Part shown: positions 44,688 to 52,235 of the stretch, in pieces | How positions within the stretch are numbered: position 1 is the first letter of the stretch | Layout: each line of letters begins with the position of its first letter | Source: Acidobacteriaceae bacterium | GTDB lineage: Bacteria; Acidobacteriota; Terriglobia; Terriglobales; Acidobacteriaceae | Assembly: GCA_003151335.1 (NCBI GenBank) | Contig: PLXE01000108.1 | Span: 98,360 to 162,359 of the forward strand | Direction: 5' to 3' | DNA: 64,000 nt | Made by a program: the position numbers and the translations under genes | Notes under the pieces: model-generated | Seen by the model: the letters and a program-made list of their open reading frames with translations, nothing else | Database searches by the model: none | What the model was told of the DNA's origin: nothing

Positions 44688-45045
44688 GATGCGACGCTTC
44701 CATGATCGGCCCTCGGCAACAACTCAGGTGCGGTACCGACCGCGGGGCTTTTGCTGTTCCCGGACCCAAACGGGTGTTTTGGTCACAAATTGGACACAAA
44801 ACCGGATTGTTCAATATGGCCAAACCATTGAAAGAAAGCGGGCTACGCGGAAACCGGGGGTGGCACTTTGCAGGGAAATTCCCTAGAACAATGTCGCAAA
44901 GACCTGCACACCAGAGGTGCTCAAGTGACGAATCTACAGGCTTTACGGTGGCACGTGAATTGCTCTTCTATCCGTAGCCTCTCTCACTATGGGGGCTACC
45001 CAGTGGGTAGATTTCTGATTTGAACCTTAAAGGAGGGTTCGATCC
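44688..45045 (+). other. Leader region of the PEP-CTERM gene, probably structured
   Basis: 358 bp without a gene. Around 44868-44960 there is CAGGGAAATTCC, then TCGCAAAGACC, a TGCAC/GTGC stem, and GGCTTTACGG, partly like a c-di-GMP-I aptamer core but not a clear match. A hairpin CTACCC-AGT-GGGTAG lies at 44996-45010, followed by AGGAGGG at 45031. Confidence 0.35.
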
Positions 45046-45690
45046 TTGAAAACGCGTATTGCTTTACTGTCACTGCTCACAATCGCCTGCCTAGTGCTGG
45101 CTGTTGCTCCAGCCATGGCAGACACATATACCAACGGCCCAATTAATGGCACCGCCGATGGCTGGACCATTAACTTCGGCTACAGCGTTAGCGACTCGTT
45201 CACGCTTGCTAGCAACGACACCGCGGTCACAGCGTTTCACTTCAATTACTGGGATGCCAACCCCAGCGATCTTCTGACGACCGCGGACCTGGCGATTGGT
45301 ACCACGTCGTTCGGCGGCACTATCAACCCCGGCGTGGCCTTCACCAGCACCTTCATCTCGACCAACCAGTTCGGTTACGGCCTGTATCAGGCAGACGCTA
45401 CCGGCCTTAGCATTCCGTGGGTGGGCGGCGCTGGCTATGCGACTTTAAGCAATGCCTGCTCCACCTCCGGCTGCTCGGTTAGCAACCCGATTTACTGGGA
45501 TGAGAACAGCGGCGGGTCCACGGCCTATCAGGACACCCTGGGCTCGATTCCTTCGGAATCGTTCACCATCAGCGGCACCGCCGGCGGCACCGTTCCACCC
45601 CCGGGTACTCCTGAGCCCAGCAGCATCATGCTGTTCGGTTCTGGCATCCTCGGCTTGGCTGGCGTACTGCGTCGCAAGCTGACCCGTTAA
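45046..45690 (+). CDS. Secreted protein with PEP-CTERM sorting signal
   Basis: A 214-residue protein from a TTG start with AGGAGGG eight bases upstream. Signal peptide (IALLSLLTIACLVLAVAPAMA), a beta-rich Gly/Ser/Thr domain with a Cys pair (NACSTSGCSVS), a short Pro linker, and a complete C-terminal sorting signal: TPEPSSIMLFGSGILGLAGV then LRRKLTR. Such proteins are processed by an exosortase and placed on the surface or in the biofilm matrix; no exosortase gene is in the window. The nearness to three glycosyltransferases suggests it may be a substrate. Confidence 0.9.
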   Translation: MKTRIALLSLLTIACLVLAVAPAMADTYTNGPINGTADGWTINFGYSVSDSFTLASNDTAVTAFHFNYWDANPSDLLTTADLAIGTTSFGGTINPGVAFTSTFISTNQFGYGLYQADATGLSIPWVGGAGYATLSNACSTSGCSVSNPIYWDENSGGSTAYQDTLGSIPSESFTISGTAGGTVPPPGTPEPSSIMLFGSGILGLAGVLRRKLTR

Positions 45691-45724
45691 TCAAATCGAC
45701 CCTTCCCCCAAGGTCTTAATCGGA

Positions 45725-45750
45725 AGCCGGAGCCAAGTGCTCCGGCTTTT
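45725..45750 (+). terminator. Rho-independent terminator after the PEP-CTERM gene
   Basis: Perfect 9-bp stem AGCCGGAGC / GCTCCGGCT with a 5-base loop CAAGT, then TTT. It lies 35 bp after the stop. Confidence 0.85.
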
Positions 45751-46134
45751 CTCATGTGCGCCCAGCAAAGCGCACTGTTTGGAGGTGAAGGCCCCTCCGG
45801 GAACCCAAACCGCGACATCGGCTCGGGCTCTCCGAGTCGAGCCAGGCGGTCGGTCTACAAGCAAGGTGCGCACTAAGCGGTCAGCAGCGCAAACAAAGTT
45901 CTCCTGAGAGTTTGTGATTTTTTGAATTTCCGCGTTTTTTTGGCATGTAAGTTGTCTGTTTTCAGCATCGGATTTTGTGAAAAACCAAAAAGTCACCAGC
46001 TCTGAGCAATGACATGGCCTCCTAGTAGCACACCTGATTCGTGCCCGCCTATAGACCTTTTCTGGCGGTTTTTGCACATTTTGCAAGAAGATAGTTGCAA
46101 CTCTTGTTGTGCATCTGTAACATCGGGCAGCTAC
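45751..46134. other. Intergenic region before aroDE
   Basis: About 385 bp, clearly more AT-rich (about 45900-46120) than the genes on either side. TTGCAA words and poly-T/A patches occur. No convincing reading frame; it probably contains the aroDE promoter. Confidence 0.4.
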
Positions 46135-47757
46135 ATGCGTTCTTCTACGACTAGTTACGCATCCCGGATCCATCGCTTCCGGCTACCTCGGGTTTGTGTG
46201 CCGGTAGTGGGCTCCGACGCTGCTACCATGATCGAACGGGCCGAGTCGGTGGTACGTGATAACCCTTTTATAGAGTTAAGGTTAGACTATCTTTCGCAGC
46301 CAGCGGCAGCCCTCCCCAAGCTGAAGAATTTCCTGGAAATGCACCCCGAAGCGACGGCGATCGCCACCTGCCGGCGGGTGGTCAACGGAGGCAAGTTCAA
46401 AGGTTCGATCGCCGCTGAATTGGCGCTCTTGCTGAAGGCGGCCGACGCCGGTTTTCCCTTGGTGGACATTGAGTTACAGAGCGCCAAGAGTTTGAAAGCG
46501 GACCAGTTACGCGGCCTTAGCGACCGGGTCGGCTTGATTATCTCCTACCACGACTTCCGCGCCACCAAGAAGCTGGAAGAGCAGTTCGCCGAGATGAGCA
46601 AGTATCCCGCCGATTTCTACAAGGTGGTCTCGACGGCGACCAATCTCTCCGACAACGTGGCGATGATGAAGTTCCTGGAGGCGAATTCGGCCAAGCACGA
46701 GATGGCGGGCTTATGCATGGGGGAACAGGGAATCATCAGCCGCGTTTTGGCGGTGCGGGCGGGCAGCATCTTCACCTTCGGCGCGGCCAAGAGTGGCGAA
46801 GAGACCGCCCCCGGCCAGGTACTCTTCAATGAACTAAGGGACATCTACCGCATCGACAACGTGGATGCCGCAACCCAGGTTTACGGAGTGGCGGGCGACC
46901 CGGTTGAGCATTCGCTGTCGCCCATCATGATGAATGCCGCGCTTCGCCGCGAATCGGTGAACGCCGTCTATTTGTCGCTGCACGCCAAGAGCTTGAAAGA
47001 CCTGCTGGCCTGCGTGCGCGACATACCGATTCGCGGTCTCAGCATCACCATGCCTTACAAGCAGGCGATCGTGGACGCGCTGGAGAACTCCGACGCGCTG
47101 ACCCGTCAAATTGGCGCCTGCAATACCGTGGTTCGCAGTCTCGACGGCAAACTGTACGGCTTCAATACCGATGTCGGCGGAATCGTAGCCCCGCTGGAGC
47201 AGCGCCTGCACCTGGCGGGCGCGCGCATCCTGGTAATTGGCGCGGGAGGGGTTGCGCGGGCGGCGGCTTTCGGATTGAAAGCCAAGGGCGCCGAGGTCTT
47301 CCTCACCAGCCGCACCCCGGAGAAAGCGCAGACCCTGGCGCGGCAGGCGAAAGCCAAGCATTTGAAACGCGCCGATGTTGCCAAGACCACGTTCGACGTG
47401 ATCATCAATGCAACTCCCGTGGGGATGGGCAATGGCAAGCAATCCCCGCTGGAGGACAAAGAGCTGAATACGAAGTACGTTTTCGATCTGGTTTACGCCC
47501 CAGCCGAGACCAAGCTGATCAAGATGGCGCGCGCCAAGAACCTGCAGGTCATACCGGGCTTGGAGATGTTTGTCCAGCAGGGCGCCCGCCAGTTTGAGAT
47601 TTGGACAGGCAAACCTGCTCCCATCGCCGAGATGGGTTACGTCGTGACCAAAGCGCTGGAACGGCGCGCCGCGCAAGAAGAAGCCGAAGAAACGAAAGCC
47701 GCGAAACCCGCGACGAAGAGCGTAGCCCGCAAAGCGGCCAAGGCCTCCCGCAAGTAG
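46135..47757 (+). CDS. aroDE: Bifunctional 3-dehydroquinate dehydratase (type I) / shikimate dehydrogenase
   Basis: A 540-residue fusion catalysing two successive steps of the shikimate pathway. Type I dehydratase part (about 15-235): ELRLDYL, His139 in ISYHDF, Schiff-base Lys163 in DFYKVVS. Shikimate dehydrogenase part (about 249-500): HSLSPIMMNAAL, Lys309 in TMPYKQAI, Asn330 in GACNT, Asp346 in GFNTDVGG, NADP loop GAGGVARAAA. The last 30 residues are Lys/Ala/Glu-rich (ETKAAKPATKSVARKAAKAS), like a histone H1 or nucleic-acid-binding tail, which is unusual. The ATG has no strong ribosome site (CAGCTAC). Confidence 0.96.
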   Translation: MRSSTTSYASRIHRFRLPRVCVPVVGSDAATMIERAESVVRDNPFIELRLDYLSQPAAALPKLKNFLEMHPEATAIATCRRVVNGGKFKGSIAAELALLLKAADAGFPLVDIELQSAKSLKADQLRGLSDRVGLIISYHDFRATKKLEEQFAEMSKYPADFYKVVSTATNLSDNVAMMKFLEANSAKHEMAGLCMGEQGIISRVLAVRAGSIFTFGAAKSGEETAPGQVLFNELRDIYRIDNVDAATQVYGVAGDPVEHSLSPIMMNAALRRESVNAVYLSLHAKSLKDLLACVRDIPIRGLSITMPYKQAIVDALENSDALTRQIGACNTVVRSLDGKLYGFNTDVGGIVAPLEQRLHLAGARILVIGAGGVARAAAFGLKAKGAEVFLTSRTPEKAQTLARQAKAKHLKRADVAKTTFDVIINATPVGMGNGKQSPLEDKELNTKYVFDLVYAPAETKLIKMARAKNLQVIPGLEMFVQQGARQFEIWTGKPAPIAEMGYVVTKALERRAAQEEAEETKAAKPATKSVARKAAKASRK

Positions 47758-47819
47758 CTGCCCTCATTTCCACTCCGGAAAGTTTCTAAACGCATTACCA
47801 AGCCGGCAACTGCCCCGCC

Positions 47820-47838
47820 CTAGCCAAAATCAGGCTAG
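47820..47838 (+). terminator. Possible hairpin terminator after aroDE
   Basis: CTAGCC, loop AAAATCA, GGCTAG. There is no U-run after it, so it may act weakly or be a binding site. It is followed by ACGGGGCACCCCATG, like the end of element R2. Confidence 0.35.
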
Positions 47839-47966
47839 AACGGGGCACCCCATGTTTGAACAGACTTCGTCAACAAGAGGATGGGTCGGGCCACGCGGCA
47901 GTCTCTCTCCCTCTGTTTTGCGAGACCCTACAATATTCGTACCCCCCAATTCGTCTACATCCGTAG

Positions 47967-48551
47967 ATGAAGGACGCGGCGAGCCTGGAGCGCATGGCAC
48001 TCGAACAAGACCAGCGAATCTCGGAGGTGGTCAAGCGGGAGCAGTCCCGGCTGCACAACTTCATTCGCCGGCGTGTGCCGGACCCGCTCGACGCCGAAGA
48101 CATCCTGCAGGAGGTCTTCTACGAGCTGGTGGAAGCGAATCGCCTGCTGATGCCCATCGAGCACGTTACCGGCTGGCTCTTCCGCGTGGCGCGCAACCGC
48201 ATCATCGATCTCTTCCGCAAGAAGAAGCCGCAGAGCTTCAGCGATGCCGCGGTGGCCACCGACGACGAAGAGTTGCTGCGGTTGGAAGACTTACTGCCTT
48301 CGCCCGCTGCCGGGCCGGACGCTCTTTACGCCCGCAGCGTGCTGCTCGACGAACTCGAGTTTGCGCTCGACGAGCTACCCGAGGAGCAGCGCGAGGTGTT
48401 TGTGGGGCACGAGCTGGAAGGGCGCAGCTTCAAGGAGATGGCCGCCGAAAGCGGCGTGAGCGTGAATACGCTGCTCTCGCGCAAACGCTATGCCGTGCTG
48501 CATCTGCGCGAGCGATTGCAAAGCATTCACGACGAGTTTACGAAAGCGTGA
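47967..48551 (+). CDS. ECF-type RNA polymerase sigma factor
   Basis: A 194-residue sigma-70 family protein with region 2 (REQSRLHNFIRRRVPDPLDA, EDILQEVFYELVEAN, WLFRVARNRIIDLFRKKKP) and region 4 (LDELPEEQREVFVGHELEGR, SFKEMAAESGVSVNTLLSRK), but no region 3, as in extracytoplasmic-function factors. A second in-frame ATG at 47997 is an alternative start. The 10 bp gap to the next gene, a small membrane protein, suggests a sigma/partner pair. The regulon cannot be told from the sequence. Confidence 0.93.
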   Translation: MKDAASLERMALEQDQRISEVVKREQSRLHNFIRRRVPDPLDAEDILQEVFYELVEANRLLMPIEHVTGWLFRVARNRIIDLFRKKKPQSFSDAAVATDDEELLRLEDLLPSPAAGPDALYARSVLLDELEFALDELPEEQREVFVGHELEGRSFKEMAAESGVSVNTLLSRKRYAVLHLRERLQSIHDEFTKA

Positions 48552-48561
48552 GGGACTGAAC

Positions 48562-48909
48562 ATGAGACCGAAAGTGAAGAAACTGATCTGGATTGCGCCG
48601 CTGGCGATTGTGGGGATGCTGCTATTTATCTTTATCGGCGGCGAAATCGTGCTGCATCTGTGGAATTGGCTGCTGCCGCCGCTCTTCGGCTGGCGCCAGA
48701 TTACCTTCTGGCAGGCGCTTGGACTTCTGGTGCTGTGCCGCATCCTCTTCGGCGGCGTTAGCGGCCGCGGGTTGCACCGCTCCAATTACCGCCGTCGCAT
48801 GGCCGAGCGCTGGGAGCACATGACCCCCGAGGAGCGCGAAAAATTCCGGCAAAGCTGGCGCGGACGCTGTGGATTCGGCGCGCCGGCGAGCGAGAGCAAG
48901 GAGCAATGA
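48562..48909 (+). CDS. Small membrane protein encoded with the sigma factor
   Basis: A 115-residue protein with two helices (KKLIWIAPLAIVGMLLFIFI and FWQALGLLVLCRILFGG) joined by an aromatic loop (LWNWLLPPLFGWRQI), then a basic and charged cytoplasmic tail (NYRRRMAERWEHMTPEEREK). It has no typical anti-sigma zinc motif, but its position and tail make it a candidate membrane regulator of the preceding sigma factor. GAGGG precedes the ATG. No function is established. Confidence 0.72.
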   Translation: MRPKVKKLIWIAPLAIVGMLLFIFIGGEIVLHLWNWLLPPLFGWRQITFWQALGLLVLCRILFGGVSGRGLHRSNYRRRMAERWEHMTPEEREKFRQSWRGRCGFGAPASESKEQ

Positions 48910-48987
48910 GCCATGTCGGGAGCGCCTGGGGTCCCAGGCTTGGGCCACCCGCCCAGTGGGTTTTCTTGTGAGTCGTTGTGGAAGTCG

Positions 48988-50322
48988 TCAGCTCTCCAAC
49001 TCGACAATTACGTGCAACTGCCCTTCCACGACGTTAGCCAAATTCGCCGCGTAAAGCCGATATCGAATAGTGAATGATCGAGCTGCATCCGTGGATTCGA
49101 AGACAACGAACAGCGGATCGAGAGTTTCGGTAAGACCATGCTTTACTTTTCTAAAGCTCAACTCGACGTCATAGCTCTTCGTGCGATGAATGGATGGGTG
49201 CCTCGCATCCCGCATTAGTGGCAGAGTCGGAGTGCGCGAGACAAGATCCGGCAGGTACAACCGTGGCATCTCGAAGCCCCCAGCAAGAGTTTCTTGAAAC
49301 GTCCTAGGGCGTGCTGGCGGAGTTGGTTTCTCAGGTGGCTTTGGCAAATCCTCCCTATTCAAGAGCTCGAAACCATCAGGAAAATGCATGAAGATATCGA
49401 TGTCTTCAGCAGGACAAGTTCCCTCATTCGAAAGCTCAATATCGAGCCGTGCCAAGCGTCGCTCCCAATTCCTAAATTCGTTCAGCCGACCCAGATACTT
49501 CGAATACTTCTCAAAAAAACTTTCAAGCGATTCGTTGTATTTTTTCGCCGTGCCCGGACTGAAGCCCGCTGCCAGCACGCGGGCTGCCAACGCTCCAATA
49601 TTTCGATCATCTGAAGTCCCAGTCAGGTTATCGGACTTTGGCTGTTCCTCAATTTTGGGATATTTGTCGCGAATGGTCTTCATCGAGCGGTTAAGGGAGT
49701 CAGCACCTAATGTTGCGGGCCTCTTGAGGGAGAGGTGGAACCGATCTAGGCCGCTCCGGAATCGCAATTTGATAACAGGTAATCGATCTCGAATATCCCT
49801 GATCTCCTGCTCCAATTGCTTGATTCGCTTTTGATCGGCGTCAAGTTCTTCTTGTAATCGCAAATCGCCGGGAAGCTTAAGAACCGGAATTCCGTGGTTC
49901 CTGGCCTTGAGTTTTAACCCGAGGTCCTCGGTAAGGAGTAGCAAGTCACGGCTGGGGTCCTCCTGTCGGAATTCTATGATGCTTGCCAAAAGGTGATCGT
50001 CAGCAATATTTGGCGACAAGTTTTCCACAGCGAAATCAATAAGAGCATCTTGGACCCGGAATTGGAGCTCGACCGAATCACGGATCATGATCGGTGAGCG
50101 CTGGTCCGACCAGTAATGGAGTTTCCTCAGCGCATCAGCAGCACGCTCGCGTACCTTGCCTGAATTAGGGCTGTCCTTGTGTTTATTTAGTTCGCGGACA
50201 ACAACCGGAACCAGGACAAGGACCACATAGTCGCATTCGAGAAGAACTGGCCAGTCGATATGGTCGATGCTGGCATAGTGTAGAAACGTGTTCGTATCCA
50301 AGAACCCAAAGCGTTGCGACAT
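48988..50322 (-). CDS. PIN-domain nuclease-like protein with coiled coil and C-terminal beta domain
   Basis: A 444-residue protein. N-terminal PIN-type nuclease domain with the complete acidic set: Asp9 in FLDTNTFLHY, Glu44 in VVRELNKHK, Asp108/109 in IADDHLLAS, Asp133 in LLTEDLGL. A coiled coil follows (about 158-182, DADQKRIKQLEQEIRDIRDR), then a helical middle and a beta-rich C-terminal part containing a Pro-rich linker (LPKPPEKPTPPARPRTF). It probably cleaves RNA. There is no antitoxin-like small gene next to it. The GC content is visibly lower than in its neighbours, hinting at transfer. Start 50322 is chosen near the domain; 50337 is possible. Confidence 0.75.
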   Translation of the reverse strand: MSQRFGFLDTNTFLHYASIDHIDWPVLLECDYVVLVLVPVVVRELNKHKDSPNSGKVRERAADALRKLHYWSDQRSPIMIRDSVELQFRVQDALIDFAVENLSPNIADDHLLASIIEFRQEDPSRDLLLLTEDLGLKLKARNHGIPVLKLPGDLRLQEELDADQKRIKQLEQEIRDIRDRLPVIKLRFRSGLDRFHLSLKRPATLGADSLNRSMKTIRDKYPKIEEQPKSDNLTGTSDDRNIGALAARVLAAGFSPGTAKKYNESLESFFEKYSKYLGRLNEFRNWERRLARLDIELSNEGTCPAEDIDIFMHFPDGFELLNREDLPKPPEKPTPPARPRTFQETLAGGFEMPRLYLPDLVSRTPTLPLMRDARHPSIHRTKSYDVELSFRKVKHGLTETLDPLFVVFESTDAARSFTIRYRLYAANLANVVEGQLHVIVELES

Positions 50323-50718
50323 CGTTAAGAACAGCATATCGCAAGCAGCACCCAACGAGATACGCTCGTGGCCCGGTGCCCCCGGGTTCGCGTCCGTCTT
50401 TGGACGCTAATCGGCAGAGGAAGGTTCGGGCCAGCCCACCCGACATTCCCGAGACCTCCCGAGGTGCCCACTGCCCGCGGTCTTCGGGGGAGGGCCGAAT
50501 CGGGATTTTTTCCCGTCCAACGGCAGAATAATGCATTCGCAGGCAAAATCCTGGTTGCGGTTTCCGGGGTGAAAGGCTTAGGATAGAGAGGTTGGAGGTG
50601 GTTCTCAGGCCATCTCCGATTTCAGAAGTCAAACCCTTTAGTCCCACGTTCGCAAGTCAGCATTCCATCATGCACAGCGAAAATAAACTGTGTGCGATCA
50701 CTCCCAGGAGAGACTGAG
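50323..50718. other. Intergenic region between the PIN and GvpL/F genes
   Basis: About 396 bp between divergent genes. Contains CGGGATTTTTTCCCG (50503-50517), a hairpin-capable word, and Pro-like CCCGAG-rich tracts. No protein-like frame. Confidence 0.4.
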
Positions 50719-51456
50719 ATGGCGTGGTACGCGTATTGCATTACCGAGCAGCAGGGCGTGCAAGGTAGCATCCGGGCCCGGCGTCCGGTGGCGATTGAAA
50801 ATCTCCGCGGCGTGAACGACGCTCCGGTGTTCGCCTGTCCCAGCGGAGAGTTCGCCGTCATCGTGAGCGAGCATTCCGCTGCCCAACCCCTCAATCAACA
50901 AGCCATTCTGGACCATGCGCACGTGGTGAGCGAGTGCTTCCGTACGCGGACTGTCCTGCCCTTTCGCTTTGGCACCATCTTCGACTCCGATGAAGCCCTG
51001 CGGCGCGCAGTGCGGGCGAATCGCAAGACCTTTATGGAGACGGTCGCCCGGCTGCGGGGAAAAGCGGAGATGCATTTCAAGCTTCTGCTCAAAGATGGGA
51101 CCCTGCAGGAAGCGATTGCCGAGCTTCCCCACGGCGTAGGTGGCGAGTACCTCCGCAAATTGCGGGAGGTAGCTACACGCGATCGGGAACGGCAGACCAA
51201 AGCGCGGGCACTCTCCATGCAAGTGCACAAGCTGTTTTTACCCCTCGAAGAAGATGTGATCTGCAAACGTACCGACTCCGGCGGCATGCTGATCGACTTT
51301 GCCCACCTCATCGATTCCACCTCCGTCCTGAAATATCAGAACCGCTACAGCGCCGCCACCAGGCATTTCAAGGATTGCCACATCACCCTCACGGGACCTT
51401 GGCCGCCCTATCACTTCATGCCGGGGAAGCTGCGCACGGTGTCTGGCGGAAATTGA
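50719..51456 (+). CDS. GvpL/GvpF-family protein, orphan
   Basis: A 245-residue protein of the gas-vesicle GvpL/F family: start MAWYAYCITEQQG, AILDHAHVVSECF, the central VLPFRFGTIFDSDEALRRAV, and the end ITLTGPWPPYHF, all family landmarks. GvpL/F proteins assist gas vesicle formation, but no gvpA, gvpN or other gvp gene is visible, so here it may have another scaffolding role. CAGGAG is eight bases before the ATG. A strong terminator follows 50 bp after the stop, so it is a single-gene transcript. Confidence 0.87.
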   Translation: MAWYAYCITEQQGVQGSIRARRPVAIENLRGVNDAPVFACPSGEFAVIVSEHSAAQPLNQQAILDHAHVVSECFRTRTVLPFRFGTIFDSDEALRRAVRANRKTFMETVARLRGKAEMHFKLLLKDGTLQEAIAELPHGVGGEYLRKLREVATRDRERQTKARALSMQVHKLFLPLEEDVICKRTDSGGMLIDFAHLIDSTSVLKYQNRYSAATRHFKDCHITLTGPWPPYHFMPGKLRTVSGGN

Positions 51457-51504
51457 GGGTGTAGAGCAGCCACGACAGCAGCGACGACAATAAATAGTCA
51501 ATAG

Positions 51505-51526
51505 AGGCGGCCAGCGGGCCGCCTTT
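51505..51526 (+). terminator. Rho-independent-type terminator after the GvpL/F gene
   Basis: AGGCGGCC, loop AGCG, GGCCGCCT, then TT. A second GC-rich stem (GCCGCAGTC / GGCGGCC region, 51540-51610) follows. The remainder of 51457-51804 shows no gene. Confidence 0.75.
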
Positions 51527-51804
51527 GCCTTGGACGTCGCAACCGCCGCAGTCACCGCGGCGGCCCTGGCGAAGGTGTGGCCAGGGAATCTCTGGCCGGC
51601 GGGCCGCTTCTTATAGCGCAGTAAGAGCCGAATCATGGGCTGGTGGGGTAAGCATCCAACCTCTGCAAACTGGAGTTCTTGGGACCGGGCGGAAGAGTCC
51701 GGCAGTTGACGTGGGTTCCTTCCACGCATATCATTCCGGTTTCACGCAGCCAATTTTCGCCCCACGGGGGTTGTCGGCGCGGGGGATCGGCAGGGTACGA
51801 ACCT

Positions 51805-52173
51805 ATGGACAAGAAGAAGCTGGAAGTTTTCAAAAAGCGGCTGGAGGAACGCCAGCGAGAGTTGCGCCAGACCATGACCCGCACCGCTCAGGACGGGCGC
51901 GAAGCTGATGTCGAATCGGCGCAGGACATCGCCGACCGGGCGGCCAACTCGTACAACAAGGAATTCCTGTTCCATCAGAGCAACAACGAACGGCAGCTCC
52001 TGCAAATGGTGGATAGCGCCCTCGACCGGATCCGGGAGGGCAGCTTCGGCCAGTGCATCTCTTGCGCCGCAGAAATCAACCCCAAGCGGCTGGAAGCCGT
52101 CCCGTGGACGCGGTATTGCATCGCATGCCAGGAAAAGATGGAGAAGGGCATTCTGGAGCACAGCAGCACCTAG
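51805..52173 (+). CDS. TraR/DksA-family zinc-finger protein
   Basis: A 122-residue protein: coiled-coil N-terminal half (MDKKKLEVFKKRLEERQREL), the middle DIADRAANSYNKEFLF, and the zinc finger Cys84-x2-Cys87 ... Cys105-x2-Cys108 in GQCISCAAEINPKRL and RYCIACQE. Members bind RNA polymerase in its secondary channel and alter transcription with or without ppGpp. The ATG is preceded only by a weak GGG site; no other start fits the family. It is convergent with the TonB receptor gene, with 62 bp between the stops. Confidence 0.92.
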   Translation: MDKKKLEVFKKRLEERQRELRQTMTRTAQDGREADVESAQDIADRAANSYNKEFLFHQSNNERQLLQMVDSALDRIREGSFGQCISCAAEINPKRLEAVPWTRYCIACQEKMEKGILEHSST

Positions 52174-52235
52174 GGAATCTCAGAACCACTGCCCCAGGCC
52201 GGAATGCCTCCCAGCATCCGCCAGCACTATTTGCA

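Noticed and set aside
45691..46173. A 160-codon open frame on the minus strand before aroDE
   Set aside because: Composition is unlike a protein (many Arg/Cys/Thr without pattern), it covers the terminator and the AT-rich promoter region, and it overlaps the aroDE start.
50719..52173. Gas vesicle cluster including GvpL/F and the zinc-finger gene
   Set aside because: A strong terminator separates them, and the second gene is a TraR/DksA regulator with no gas vesicle link.
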